Source of the DNA: Sediminibacterium roseum
GTDB taxonomy: Bacteria > Bacteroidota > Bacteroidia > Chitinophagales > Chitinophagaceae
NCBI RefSeq assembly: GCF_009939005.1
Contig: NZ_JAACJS010000004.1
Span: forward strand, 1 to 48,227
DNA length: 48,227 nucleotides
Direction: 5' to 3'
This document shows, one piece after another, positions 32,746 to 42,255 of this stretch (its first letter is position 1; each line of letters opens with the position of its first letter). A model generated the notes under the pieces. The model was not told the origin of the DNA, ran no database searches, and worked only from the letters and a program-made list of their open reading frames with translations. Position numbers and translations under genes: made by a program.

Positions 32746-35700
32746 TTATAAACCTGTAATTAATTCCAGTTCGATCGCTGACTGGTTGTATTGATTCAAT
32801 AATTCGATGTATTGGCGGCGGACACTGTTTGCATTGTTCAGTGATTGAGACAACTGGTAGTAATCCATTTCTCCGGCTTCAAATGCGCGCTGCGAGGTAC
32901 GTATGAGCAGCTGTGCCTGGGGAAGTGCCGTTTTGCGGTAATAATTCAGCTGAATCGTAATTCGCCGTAGGTCAGAAAGGAGTAATGACCCTCTTTGTGA
33001 AAGGCTGAAATAAAACGCCTGGACTTCAGCTTCCCTTCGCTGCCGGTTGATCTGGGCCGCACGTATCCGCGCTTTCTGGGGTCGGGCAAAAATCGGTATG
33101 CTGATACCTGCCTCAATGCCCTGGAAACGTTTACCTGCGCCATAATATTTAGGAGACCCGTTTACATCGTAGGTACCTACCAGTGACTGATTAAAATAGC
33201 CCACGTTAAAATCAGGCAGGAGTTTACTCTTTTCTACGCTGATCTCCTTTTCCGCAACGGCGATTTGTGACCGGAGTGCCTGTAGCTCAGGGTTATTACT
33301 GAGCAAGCCTGAATCGAGATTCATTACAAGATGTTTTTCTACCAGAAGTGTATCTGCAATCCCGCTGAGGCTTGAGTCGAAAGTGAAACTGGCCAATTGT
33401 CCGAGATCCGTCCTGATCTGTTCCCCAAGTTGGTTGCTCTGCGCGATGGCTTCCTGGAGCTGGGTATTGGCGTTGTATTTCTCCAGGATATTGGTTTCAC
33501 CGGCCGTAAAGCGGGTGTCCGCTGCTTTGAGTACCCGCTCATATAGGCTAACCAATGTGTCGTTAAGCCTGCGTTGTTCCTGCCGGTAAATCAACCTGTA
33601 GTAAATGCTTTTAACCTGGTAAGTCACCTGGCTTCTATAGATGCCCACCTGCAGGCGGCTCGCATCGATCGATGCATCGCTGAGTTCGGAAAGCCGTTTT
33701 AAGTAAACAGGGTTGGGAATGTTCTGCGTAATGGTGATGTTGTTGTCATACACGATCGGACTGTTATACTGCCCCAGCGTTAAGGTGATATTGGTTTTGC
33801 CGATATCTTTTGCCGCCCCTTTAAGCGCCTGTTGGTAATCAATGTTCAGGTTGCCCGCCCTGATGTTAGGGTTGGCATCCAGCGAACGGCTTATGGCCGA
33901 CTGAAGGTTGATCCTTGTATTGGTGGCAGTAGCCGGCACCTGTGCATTCACTGTAGCTGAACCGCCCAAGAACAATAACAACATGGTCACTACCGCCGTC
34001 ACTTTTTTGGGCTCTTTACCTTTGCCGAACCTTTCAAAGAAAGTGTAAAGCACAGGCAGTACAATGAGTGTTAGCAGTGTTGCCGTAAGCAGCCCACCAA
34101 TCACAACTGTCGCTAGCGGCTTTTGTACCTCGCCACCGGCACCGGATGAAAGTGCCATAGGCAGGAAACCAAGTGAAGCCACTGCTGCAGTCATCAGTAC
34201 CGGCCGCAATCGGATAGCGGTTCCCTTCATTATGATATCATTTAAATTGGTTAGTCCAGTTTTTTTAAGCCGGTTGAATTCCGAGATAAGAACGATCCCG
34301 TTCAGTACGGCAACGCCAAAGAGGGCGATAAAACCTACACCGGCTGAAATACTGAAAGGCATGCCGCGGATCAGCAGTGCGAACACTCCGCCGATGGCTG
34401 ACATCGGGATTGCGGTGAATATGAGTAAAGAATATTTAAAGGAGCCAAATGCGAAATACAGTAACAGAAGGATAAGCCCCAATGCTACAGGTACTGCTAT
34501 GGAAAGCCTTTTGTTAGCTTCTTCCAGGTTCTTAAACTGACCACCGTAAGTAATGTAATAACCCACCGGCATTTTGATCTTCTGGTCAATTTTCAGCTGC
34601 ATTTCTTCTACCACAGATGCGATGTCTCTTCCACGAACGTTAAAGCCAACTATGATTCTGCGTTGCGCCTGTTCACGCTGCACCTGGTTGGGCCCTAATA
34701 CCAGATTGATATCTGCCACCTGTTCGAGCGGAATCTGGGTTCCGTCAGCAGCCACCACAAAGAGCCTGCGTACATCTTCAATACCCTGGCGCTCGGCCTG
34801 TTGTAATCGGATAACAAGATCAAATCGCTTCTCTCCCTCAAATACGGTACCGGCCTTACCACCGGCAAAGGCAGTATTGATTACCTGGTTGATATCGGAT
34901 ACATTTAGACCAAACTGTGCGATCTTGTCACGGTCGAGCTTAACTGAGATCTGTGGCAGACCACCCACCTGTTCTACGTACAGGTCCTCTGCCCCTTTGA
35001 CTGTGGGAACGATACTACCGATCTTTTTAGCCAGTTCGGCAAGCACCTGCATGTCTTCCCCGAATATTTTAATGCCCACGTCCTGGCGCACTCCCGAGAT
35101 AAGCTCATTAAAACGAAGTTGTATGGGCTGTGAGAAACCAAAACTTACACCGGGGATTCTTTCCAGCGCTTTTTTCATTTTCTCAGCCAACTCTTCGCGT
35201 GTACCTGCGCTCACCCATTCTTTTTTGGGTTTAAGAATAATAGTGATGTCTCCAGCTTCGATAGGCATGGGATCAGTAGGTATTTCAGATGCACCGAGTT
35301 TACCAATTACTTCTTTCACTTCCGGAAATTCTTTGGTGAGTATATTGGAAGCCTGGGTTATTTTTTCAACAGTCTGGCTTAGGGAACTTCCCGTCAACAA
35401 CCTTGTTTCAACCGCCAGGTCGCCTTCTTCCAATTGCGGGAGAAATTCTCCACCCAATTTAGAGAACACGAAAAAAGCAATAACCATCAGAGAAACTGCG
35501 ATCAGTACCACTATTTTTTTCATGCGCAGGGCGCCTCTGAGAACAGGTGTATAAATACGATGGAGGAAATCCATCATCTTATCTGAGAGATTTCGTTTAT
35601 GTTTTATGTTTTTGCTGAGAAATAACGCACTCATCATGGGAACATAAGTCAGTGACAGCAGGAAGGCGCCAAGGATAGCAAAAGAAACGGTCTGCGCCAT

Positions 35701-37122
35701 TGGCCGGAACATTTTACCTTCTATGCCTACCAGTGCCAGGATAGGCATGTAAACTATAAATATTATGATCTGCCCGAATGCTGCCGAGTTCATCATTTTT
35801 TTTGCCGACGAGCCCACCTCGCGATCCATCTCCGCCTGGTCAATTCTGCCCTCTTTACGGCTGGCAAGGTGATGCATTGTAGCTTCAACGATAATGACCG
35901 CTCCATCTACGATCAGCCCAAAATCAATGGCGCCAAGGCTCATAAGGTTTCCCGATACGCCAAAGAGATTCATCAGCGAAATGGCAAAGAGCATGGCTAG
36001 TGGAATCACGGAGGCAACGATCAGGCCTGAGCGGATATTACCCAGGAAAACCACGAGTACAAATATGACGATCAGCGCTCCTTCTATGAGATTTTTCTTA
36101 ACCGTATCGATCGCCCTTCCTACAAATTCACTGCGGTCAAGGAAGGCTTCGAGCACCACACCTTCGGGAAGGGTCTTCTGTATCTGTAAGACTTTTTCTT
36201 TGACTCGTTTGACTACTTCGCTGGAGTTACTGCCTTTAAGCATCATAACGATTCCTCCAACAGCTTCACGATCGTTTCGCGTCAGTGCGCCATAGCGATT
36301 GGCTGCCCCAAAACCGACGGTTGCAATGTCGCGAATGGTAACCGGGAAACCGGATTCAGTTTTTTTCACCACGATGCGCTCGATATCACCGAGGTTGGTA
36401 ATGAGACCTTCACTGCGTATGAAATAAGCGTTTGGTTTTTTATCAATATAGGAACCACCGGTATTCTGGTTGTTTTTTTCCAACGCGGTAAATATGTCCC
36501 CAATGGAAATATTGTAACTGCGCGTCTGGTTTATGTTCAGGGCGATCTCGTATTGTTTTAAGAAACCACCGAAACTATTGACCTCAGCGATGCCGGGTGT
36601 ACCGAGCAGTTGCCTCCTTACATACCAATCTTGAAGGGTCCGCAGGTCGGTTGCATTATATTTATTTTCAAAACCTTTTTTGGGATGAAGTACATATTGG
36701 TATATCTCGCCGAGTCCGGTAGAGATAGGTGACATTTCCGGTTCTCCGGTGCCGTCCGGTATTTTGCTTCTTGCCTCCGGAAGCCTTTCAGCTACCTGCG
36801 AGCGGGCCCAATAAATATTGGCATCATCATGAAAGATGACGGTTACCACTGAAAGCCCAAAGCGGGAGATAGAGCGAACCTCCTGTATTTCCGGAATCAG
36901 GGACATGGTCTGTTCCACCGGGTAAGAAATGAGCTGCTCTACTTCCTGGGCGGCCAGTGACGGACTAACTGTGATGATCTGTACCTGGTTATTGGTGATG
37001 TCAGGAACCGCATCGATCGGAAGTTTGTTTAGAGACATTACGCCCCATATAATGAGGGCAAAGGTGAAAATGCCGACGACTAATTTATTCTTGACAGAAA
37101 AATCTATGATCTTATTTAACAT
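32746..37122 (-). CDS. CusA/CzcA heavy-metal RND pump fused to a TolC-like channel
   Basis: This 1458-aa fusion has an HME-RND pump at residues 1 to about 1040 (KNKLVVGIFTF; IDFGLIVDGAVIIVEATMHH with the proton-relay Asp; VGVAVLNG-like ILIV). Then VVTMLLLFLGGSATVNAQ at about 1045-1062 resembles a signal peptide, and a TolC-type region runs from about 1065 to 1458. The TolC part has the coiled-coil repeats (ARFTAGETNILEKYNANTQL, QRAFEAGEMDYYQLSQSLNN). A single chain would cross both membranes unless it is cleaved. It probably exports Cu/Ag or Zn/Co/Cd with the adjacent adaptor. Similar fusions occur in Bacteroidota. Confidence 0.95.
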   Translation of the reverse strand: MLNKIIDFSVKNKLVVGIFTFALIIWGVMSLNKLPIDAVPDITNNQVQIITVSPSLAAQEVEQLISYPVEQTMSLIPEIQEVRSISRFGLSVVTVIFHDDANIYWARSQVAERLPEARSKIPDGTGEPEMSPISTGLGEIYQYVLHPKKGFENKYNATDLRTLQDWYVRRQLLGTPGIAEVNSFGGFLKQYEIALNINQTRSYNISIGDIFTALEKNNQNTGGSYIDKKPNAYFIRSEGLITNLGDIERIVVKKTESGFPVTIRDIATVGFGAANRYGALTRNDREAVGGIVMMLKGSNSSEVVKRVKEKVLQIQKTLPEGVVLEAFLDRSEFVGRAIDTVKKNLIEGALIVIFVLVVFLGNIRSGLIVASVIPLAMLFAISLMNLFGVSGNLMSLGAIDFGLIVDGAVIIVEATMHHLASRKEGRIDQAEMDREVGSSAKKMMNSAAFGQIIIFIVYMPILALVGIEGKMFRPMAQTVSFAILGAFLLSLTYVPMMSALFLSKNIKHKRNLSDKMMDFLHRIYTPVLRGALRMKKIVVLIAVSLMVIAFFVFSKLGGEFLPQLEEGDLAVETRLLTGSSLSQTVEKITQASNILTKEFPEVKEVIGKLGASEIPTDPMPIEAGDITIILKPKKEWVSAGTREELAEKMKKALERIPGVSFGFSQPIQLRFNELISGVRQDVGIKIFGEDMQVLAELAKKIGSIVPTVKGAEDLYVEQVGGLPQISVKLDRDKIAQFGLNVSDINQVINTAFAGGKAGTVFEGEKRFDLVIRLQQAERQGIEDVRRLFVVAADGTQIPLEQVADINLVLGPNQVQREQAQRRIIVGFNVRGRDIASVVEEMQLKIDQKIKMPVGYYITYGGQFKNLEEANKRLSIAVPVALGLILLLLYFAFGSFKYSLLIFTAIPMSAIGGVFALLIRGMPFSISAGVGFIALFGVAVLNGIVLISEFNRLKKTGLTNLNDIIMKGTAIRLRPVLMTAAVASLGFLPMALSSGAGGEVQKPLATVVIGGLLTATLLTLIVLPVLYTFFERFGKGKEPKKVTAVVTMLLLFLGGSATVNAQVPATATNTRINLQSAISRSLDANPNIRAGNLNIDYQQALKGAAKDIGKTNITLTLGQYNSPIVYDNNITITQNIPNPVYLKRLSELSDASIDASRLQVGIYRSQVTYQVKSIYYRLIYRQEQRRLNDTLVSLYERVLKAADTRFTAGETNILEKYNANTQLQEAIAQSNQLGEQIRTDLGQLASFTFDSSLSGIADTLLVEKHLVMNLDSGLLSNNPELQALRSQIAVAEKEISVEKSKLLPDFNVGYFNQSLVGTYDVNGSPKYYGAGKRFQGIEAGISIPIFARPQKARIRAAQINRQRREAEVQAFYFSLSQRGSLLLSDLRRITIQLNYYRKTALPQAQLLIRTSQRAFEAGEMDYYQLSQSLNNANSVRRQYIELLNQYNQSAIELELITGL

Positions 37123-37125
37123 GAC

Positions 37126-37311
37126 CTATAAATGATTTGAAATCAGATGAAAGTATTTCAACAACATACCCGCCATAGCCAGCAGCAGAACAATAGACAG
37201 CACAACAATGGTAATGGACTTGGTAATTCGGATCCATTTTGGTTTAACCGGGTCTTTTATTTTGCTATAAACAATTTTCTGCTTGCGGCCTGGCGGCTTT
37301 GACTTAGCCAT
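37126..37311 (-). CDS. Small single-pass membrane protein before cusA-tolC
   Basis: About 61 aa from ATG 37311 (MAKSKPPGRKQKIVYSKIKD), three bases before the pump gene. The basic N-terminus is followed by one hydrophobic helix (SITIVVLSIVLLLAMAGMLL). A longer start at 37356 is less likely. Similar small subunits exist in cation pumps, but this one is not recognised. Confidence 0.65.
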   Translation of the reverse strand: MAKSKPPGRKQKIVYSKIKDPVKPKWIRITKSITIVVLSIVLLLAMAGMLLKYFHLISNHL

Positions 37312-37394
37312 AACCACACTGGTTGGATAGTGAGAAAATGATGATAGTCCGTGCATTAAGCACAGCAGAATTCGTGCGTTTTAGCGCACTACAA

Positions 37395-37718
37395 TTAAGC
37401 TATTAACTGCGGAGGTTGCCAGATGGGCAAGGATATACCGGTGATGTCACCAGGTAAATAAGAAGGTATTTTGTTAATGTAAATCTGAGGTGGCATTTCC
37501 AAAGAGAGGAAACTTGTTTTGATAAATACATTGGCGCAGCAACCGCAATGGCAAAACGGCGGGCAAAGATCATTGTTACCCTGGTTTTCTTCGTGGTTGG
37601 TTTGGGCAGTGATTTCTGTGTTTGCTTTTCCAGCTTTCATAGCGTTGCCCCTGTCTGCACACGGGAGAAGACTCAGTCCCAGTACAATAAACGTTAATAT
37701 GAAAACGGTAATACGCAT
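37395..37718 (-). CDS. DUF6660-like Cys-rich exported protein
   Basis: About 107 aa from ATG 37718 (MRITVFILTFIVLGLSLLPC). It has a signal-like helix ending LPCADRG, then a central LCPPFCHCGCC motif and a hydrophobic end with LPGDITGISLPIWQPPQL. Bacteroidota proteins of this shape accompany Cu/Co/Zn efflux pumps. The Cys cluster (C-PF-C-x-C-x-C-C) is probably a metal sensor or chaperone site. It is probably the first gene of the efflux operon. Confidence 0.72.
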   Translation of the reverse strand: MRITVFILTFIVLGLSLLPCADRGNAMKAGKANTEITAQTNHEENQGNNDLCPPFCHCGCCANVFIKTSFLSLEMPPQIYINKIPSYLPGDITGISLPIWQPPQLIA

Positions 37719-37796
37719 GAGGTGCAAAAGTAGGGTGTTTATCGGCAAAACAATTTATTAGATAGGGTAAAAAATCACAATGTGGTTGCAATTACA

Positions 37797-38030
37797 TTAT
37801 ATGGAGTCCTCAGGTTCCGTTTCAATAAGTAGTTTTTCCAGCCTGTCCTGCACTTCTGCAGGTAGTTCCGGATCCAGCTCCAGGTTAAAAGTATGGCTGG
37901 TTTCATCAGTTTTCAAAATAAAGGTCTCTTCAAAGCGTTTATGCAGTAAAAGTGAATCATAACTGGCCTTTAGTCCTGATACCCCCATTTCAAAAGAAGT
38001 CCGCCATTTTTCCATTTTAAGCCCATCCAT
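37797..38030 (-). CDS. Small hypothetical protein
   Basis: This 77-aa acidic protein (MDGLKMEKWRTSFEMGVSGL) has a segment LPAEVQDRLEKLLIETEPED. No signal or membrane helix. It lies between the efflux operon and the next minus-strand gene. Family not recognised. Confidence 0.55.
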   Translation of the reverse strand: MDGLKMEKWRTSFEMGVSGLKASYDSLLLHKRFEETFILKTDETSHTFNLELDPELPAEVQDRLEKLLIETEPEDSI

Positions 38031-38131
38031 ACATGTATTTTACAAAACAGTGGAAAAAATCGTGCCCACACTCCAAATCTTTGCCAGGGGTAAGATTTTC
38101 CTTAAAAAATGAGAAACAGGTACGCTGAGAA

Positions 38132-38809
38132 TTAATTATCAGGATCAAGGATCGAGTGAAAAGCGGCAAGGTCTCTGTCAATATCAAAGGGTGACTTAAT
38201 CAGAATGGAATTGTAGCTGCCTAGCTGTTTGGCAATGGAAACTTGAAAAAATAACTCGCTTTCCAGAAGAAACCTTTGGATTTCCGGGACAGCTCCAGAT
38301 TGTAAAAAATGAAGCAGGGCTCCCGATCTGTTTGGGCTGAGTCCGAAAAGACTGCATTGAGATGAGGCTTCCCCAAACAGGTCTTCCGGAAGAAGGGAAA
38401 GATCAGGAAAATTGTTCGACGCAAAAAGCACAACAGATGGGTTGGCAGTATCATAATTCATCGTTTGTACAAACCCTTTGTCGGCGCCCAGGCCGTCAAC
38501 GTCATTTGAAAGCAATTCAAACCGCCACCGTGATGCCCCGAGCCATAATAAGATGTCTGAATTTTCCGTATCTGGAGACGGCGGCAATAAAACATATTTG
38601 TCCATTTTACCACAACAAAAATCCGCCAGTGCCAAATAGTGGCGGAAAAGACTGCTATATATGATAGGGTCTACAGGTTGAAGGCCTGTGGCCGGATAGG
38701 ATAAGCTTCCGTCAGTCAATCCCGGCATTGATTCGTATGCGGGCGGTTCGACATAGAGATAAGTAAACAGTCCCTTTATTTCTTCTTTTCTAAACTGGAT
38801 AGGGGTCAT
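38132..38809 (-). CDS. Hypothetical cytoplasmic protein
   Basis: This 225-aa protein contains FRKEEIKGLFTYLYVEPPAY and SVVLFASNNFPDLSLLPEDL, with CC and other cysteines but no clear motif. No signal peptide. It has the look of an uncharacterised conserved protein and is on the same strand as the metal genes. Function unknown. Confidence 0.75.
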   Translation of the reverse strand: MTPIQFRKEEIKGLFTYLYVEPPAYESMPGLTDGSLSYPATGLQPVDPIIYSSLFRHYLALADFCCGKMDKYVLLPPSPDTENSDILLWLGASRWRFELLSNDVDGLGADKGFVQTMNYDTANPSVVLFASNNFPDLSLLPEDLFGEASSQCSLFGLSPNRSGALLHFLQSGAVPEIQRFLLESELFFQVSIAKQLGSYNSILIKSPFDIDRDLAAFHSILDPDN

Positions 38810-38975
38810 GAGTCAAAAGTAGTTCTTGTGCCAATTGGAAAGACTTTGGTACAATTATTTTACAAATAAATTTGCAGGTTACTGGACGCTCCTAACCTCA
38901 ACAGCATTGTGAGCGATTTAACACGACCTTTTTTGGTTAGTGCCTAGTTTTTGACCTATTTAAAAAAACACCTTT

Positions 38976-39551
38976 ATGAAAAACCCGTTTATAAAACTCT
39001 TTTCTCTTTTTGCCGTTTCCGCTATACTGTTCACCAGCTGTTCCTCAAAGGCTTATATTCAGCGGGATGACACCGTCGATCTTAGCCAGTACAAAACATT
39101 TGCATGGTCAGAAACACAGGAAGTGCACGAGCAGAAAAAACACAACGACATTCAGGAAAGTAAAATCAGAAATGCTGTAAATCAAAGTCTGATAAGTGCA
39201 GGATGGCGGGAGGATCCCACAAACCCGGACGCTGTTTTAGCTTATGATGTACTTGTTGAAAGAAATACCCGAAGAACAAGTGATCCTGTCTACACGCCCT
39301 CTTATTCGCGCATGTATTACAACCCCTATACAAGAAGATTGGGAACTCTTTACTATCCCTCCCGCTTTGCCGGTTATAACAATTCGCAATATCAGGTAAC
39401 GGAAGGTACTTTAACCGTAAGTTTAATCGATGCAAAAACAGACAAAACCTTCTGGCAAGGCTGGACAACAAAAGAGGTAAATACCAAACTGTTATCAGAT
39501 CAGGAAATTGAAAGTTCAGTAAAAAGCATTTTCAAAAAATTCAGTAAGTAA
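38976..39551 (+). CDS. DUF4136 family lipoprotein
   Basis: This 191-aa lipoprotein (signal ending FTSC22) has the DUF4136 pattern: DLSQYKTFAWSETQEVHEQK, then IRNAVNQSLISAGWREDPTN-PDAVLAYDVLVE, and near the end GTLTVSLIDAKTDKTFWQGW. Family members are outer-membrane-anchored proteins of unknown role. The leader is AT-rich. Confidence 0.9.
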   Translation: MKNPFIKLFSLFAVSAILFTSCSSKAYIQRDDTVDLSQYKTFAWSETQEVHEQKKHNDIQESKIRNAVNQSLISAGWREDPTNPDAVLAYDVLVERNTRRTSDPVYTPSYSRMYYNPYTRRLGTLYYPSRFAGYNNSQYQVTEGTLTVSLIDAKTDKTFWQGWTTKEVNTKLLSDQEIESSVKSIFKKFSK

Positions 39552-39688
39552 TCAAATCTAAATGCTGATTAATAAATGCTTTTGTTACTCCTTACTTCGT
39601 TGGAAGGATAGTCTATCTGCAAAAAAATTGCATTAGATCTATAATAAGGTGGTGTGAAAACTATATGTCTTAAAAATCATGTTTAAGA

Positions 39689-39721
39689 TTACCCGATTAA
39701 AAACAATTTTTAATCGGGTAA
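39689..39721. terminator. Bidirectional 15-bp terminator
   Basis: TTACCCGATTAAAAA (39689-39703) pairs perfectly with TTTTTAATCGGGTAA (39707-39721) around CAA. It separates the DUF4136 gene from the convergent His-rich gene at 39732-39965 and can serve both. Confidence 0.88.
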
Positions 39722-39731
39722 AATCTTAGGG

Positions 39732-39965
39732 TTACTTCCTAGGATGATGTTCTTTCTCTTTATGATGCTCATCATGTTCATGATGCTCTGCTTCCGGGTG
39801 TTTTTCCAGCACATTAGGATCCGTATTCCCATCGTGATGTTCAGGATGTGGATGATGTTCCAGTTCCTGATGATGTTCAGCATGCTCATGCTGTTCCGGG
39901 TTCGCTTTACCTGTGCCAGGCGTTTGGTTGACACCGTCTTTTTTTTCTTCGTTATTGTTTGTCAT
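39732..39965 (-). CDS. His-rich small protein, probable metal-binding peptide
   Basis: This 77-aa protein has H as more than a quarter of its residues: EQHEHAEHHQELEHHPHPEH, HHEHDEHHKEKEHHPRK. There is no signal peptide. His/Glu repeats of this kind bind Zn, Ni or Cu, so storage or buffering of metal is the natural guess. It ends ten bases from a strong terminator. The opposite strand has an antisense reading of Met/Phe residues that should be ignored. Confidence 0.7.
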   Translation of the reverse strand: MTNNNEEKKDGVNQTPGTGKANPEQHEHAEHHQELEHHPHPEHHDGNTDPNVLEKHPEAEHHEHDEHHKEKEHHPRK

Positions 39966-40191
39966 AATTTAAATTTTATTAAAATATGAAAAAAACATGC
40001 CACCTCTCTACTTAGATTAACCTTCTGAGGTTAGCATCTCTGCATCTTTGCCTGTCCACTATATTCTACGCTTTGTAGTTATTTAAATAGCTGGTTACGC
40101 TACCTGGTCTAATTAGGTAAAATGCCATACAATCAAAATAGACTATTTGATATCTGCCATCTTCCGCGCTGCATCAAATGCTCACCTTGGG

Positions 40192-40779
40192 CTAACAACA
40201 GTTCTCTCCCCCCTGCATTGGCGGACATTTCACTGTTCCATAGCTGCAAAAAACACAGCAGTCGCCTTGTTTTGGTTTTAAGCGTGTTTTGCAGTTTTTG
40301 CACTCGTAAAAAAAAGTACATGCATTTGTTGGCATTATTTCCTCTTTTGAATGGCCGCATTCCGGACATTTAATAATGGATCGCAATACAATTTCATTTG
40401 CTTTGTGAAGCCTGTTTCTTTGAAAATTCCAAATGGTTGCCGCCAACATTCCAAACATTCCGGCGTAGAGAAAATAAATCCAATTGTCGTTATCATTAAA
40501 ATGATATGCGTAAAAAATGAGAAGCCCACTGGGAACGGCCACCAATAATGGATACAAACAACCATGTTTTCGGTAAGAAATATAAAGCCCAAGTATTGAG
40601 ACCAAAACCATAGCCTGAAAGATCCACATCGTCCAGCCACCAAAAAGTTCCGCGCTGCCCAATCCAAGAGCAGATGCCGCAAATGCAAAAAGCGGGAAAC
40701 AACAGGGTGAAAATATTGCTGTCAGAAATAACCCTGCTGTACCGAATTTGTCTATATTTTTTGAAATTTTAAATGTCAT
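40192..40779 (-). CDS. MerC-like membrane protein fused to a GDCCVxC domain
   Basis: This 195-aa protein has four membrane helices with the paired FSPCCFPLF in the first, as in MerC mercury-uptake proteins, then IKCPECGHSKEEIMPTNACT with two CxxC knuckles. The end, PKQGDCCVFCSYGTVKCPPM, is the GDCCVxC domain that usually stands alone beside mercury and metal genes. One protein thus joins a membrane metal channel and a soft-metal-binding tail. The third position of the GDCCVxC motif is Cys-F-Cys. Confidence 0.85.
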   Translation of the reverse strand: MTFKISKNIDKFGTAGLFLTAIFSPCCFPLFAFAASALGLGSAELFGGWTMWIFQAMVLVSILGLYISYRKHGCLYPLLVAVPSGLLIFYAYHFNDNDNWIYFLYAGMFGMLAATIWNFQRNRLHKANEIVLRSIIKCPECGHSKEEIMPTNACTFFYECKNCKTRLKPKQGDCCVFCSYGTVKCPPMQGGENCC

Positions 40780-40881
40780 CTATTACCAGGTAATTTATTT
40801 GTTTAAATTTCAATACTGTGTTTATTGTAACTTTTTGGGTTCCGGTATGTTCAGGGCAGGCAGTACGGTAATTGGTTATTT

Positions 40882-41397
40882 TCATGTACTAAGTCTTTTT
40901 ATTTGCCTAAGCATATATCTTCGGATAATCTGGCTAAAGGGCCTTACAAAGAACCAATAAGCCCTAAATTTTGATTTCATTTCCCTGCTACCACACCATA
41001 TTCTTGTTTCAGTTGAAACCACGCATTTTGATGAACCTTGTTCTTCAACCTTAAAATTAATCACTGCTTTGATTATTCTCTGTCCTTTCGTTTCAATAAA
41101 TAGCGACGGTGAAGAAATTGATACGCAGCCATTGAACATGGGACTTTCTGTAACTATTCCAAACACAATTTCGTCTCCAGGGTTTTCTTCTAATTTGATA
41201 AAGCCCATTTTCGTAAGGCCTTCGATAGTATATGCTCTTTTCGGAATCCCTCTTAACCAGAATAGTAATGTAACTACCGTAGCCCCGCTTAAATCACGAT
41301 GTAACATTTTGTGATAGATTTCATTAGCTGGACCATTCGCTTTAATGGAATGAAATTCTTTGAAATCGTAAACAGAAACATATTTATCTATTAACAT
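40882..41397 (-). CDS. Hypothetical SRPBCC-like protein
   Basis: This 171-aa protein has START/SRPBCC-like alternation: EFHSIKANGPANEIYHKMLH, LLFWLRGIPKRAYTIEGLTK, KVEEQGSSKCVVSTETRIWC and IRRYMLRQIKRL. The fold is inferred only from pattern; ligand unknown. It starts with ATG 41397 and is co-directional with the metal genes on both sides. Confidence 0.7.
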   Translation of the reverse strand: MLIDKYVSVYDFKEFHSIKANGPANEIYHKMLHRDLSGATVVTLLFWLRGIPKRAYTIEGLTKMGFIKLEENPGDEIVFGIVTESPMFNGCVSISSPSLFIETKGQRIIKAVINFKVEEQGSSKCVVSTETRIWCGSREMKSKFRAYWFFVRPFSQIIRRYMLRQIKRLST

Positions 41398-41432
41398 TAC
41401 TCGTTTTTAGCAGAATCGTTCAATCCCTCCGT

Positions 41433-42242
41433 TTAATATGCATTGAATAAATTATACTCTAACCGCACAAACAACCCGTTCGGGGCAGTACGGTAAAGTG
41501 AACTGCTCATTTGTTGCCTGTAACCTATATCAACCCTGGCAACACTATTAAAGATAAGCTGCATAGAAGGAGCAATATCCATATAATATTTGCCTGATCC
41601 CAGATTGAATTGGTTAAGGAATTCCAACATCAGGTTAAGATTGGTTTGTTTATAGTCCGTATACTCTTTCGGCAACATCAATTTACCGATAGATAATGTA
41701 TAATTGATCGCCTGCCTGTCCAGATTTCCGTACGGAAATTTATTGTTGCCGCCGTTGTCCAGTGTTTTGATAAATGAAAGGCCTGATGAAATCGCCACTT
41801 TGTGGAGTAACTGTGTAGCAACGATACCGGCCTCAAATCCTGTATTGTGACCGTACAGGTTGATCTCTTCCTGGTGAATATCGCTGTTATTAAAACTGTA
41901 CCTGCCAAATGCTGCCATACGAAAATGTTTCTGCACTTCATCATTGCTCAGGAAGCGGTATTTGGCATAGATGCTGCCACCCTCTACGGATAATCCTTTG
42001 TTTCTGTTTGATAGAAAAGCATCAAAATGAACCATGGTGGTTTTGGAAACGCCAACCATTATCTCAGGTATCATGTGATAATTGGATTTGGCTGTGTAAG
42101 ATTCCGGCATGATGAAATTATTCAGCCGAAGGCCGATACTCTTGGCAGCCATGTTGCTGGCCGGTTCTGTATACACATATAGTTCCTGCGCCATGCTGCT
42201 GATCGAGATCAGCAACAATGCAGTAATTAGTTTGGTCTTCAT
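41433..42242 (-). CDS. Outer-membrane beta-barrel protein
   Basis: This 269-aa protein has a cleavable signal (MKTKLITALLLISISSMAQE) and an alternating beta pattern, ending in an aromatic strand RLEYNLFNAY. It contains TTMVHFDAFLSNRNKGLSVE and QTNLNLMLEFLNQFNLGSGK. No specific transporter family recognised. It follows the HMA gene across a terminator-like hairpin, so it may have its own partial read-through control. Confidence 0.78.
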   Translation of the reverse strand: MKTKLITALLLISISSMAQELYVYTEPASNMAAKSIGLRLNNFIMPESYTAKSNYHMIPEIMVGVSKTTMVHFDAFLSNRNKGLSVEGGSIYAKYRFLSNDEVQKHFRMAAFGRYSFNNSDIHQEEINLYGHNTGFEAGIVATQLLHKVAISSGLSFIKTLDNGGNNKFPYGNLDRQAINYTLSIGKLMLPKEYTDYKQTNLNLMLEFLNQFNLGSGKYYMDIAPSMQLIFNSVARVDIGYRQQMSSSLYRTAPNGLFVRLEYNLFNAY

Positions 42243-42255
42243 ATAAAAAATTAAA

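Noticed and set aside
34574..35554. 326-codon plus-strand ORF antisense to the CusA-TolC gene
   Set aside because: It lies fully inside a strong RND pump gene, has Ser/Thr/Pro-rich shadow composition and no family motif.
39744..39989. Met/Phe-rich plus-strand ORF opposite the His-rich gene
   Set aside because: It is the predictable antisense of CAT/CAC codons; the minus-strand His-rich reading is the better gene.
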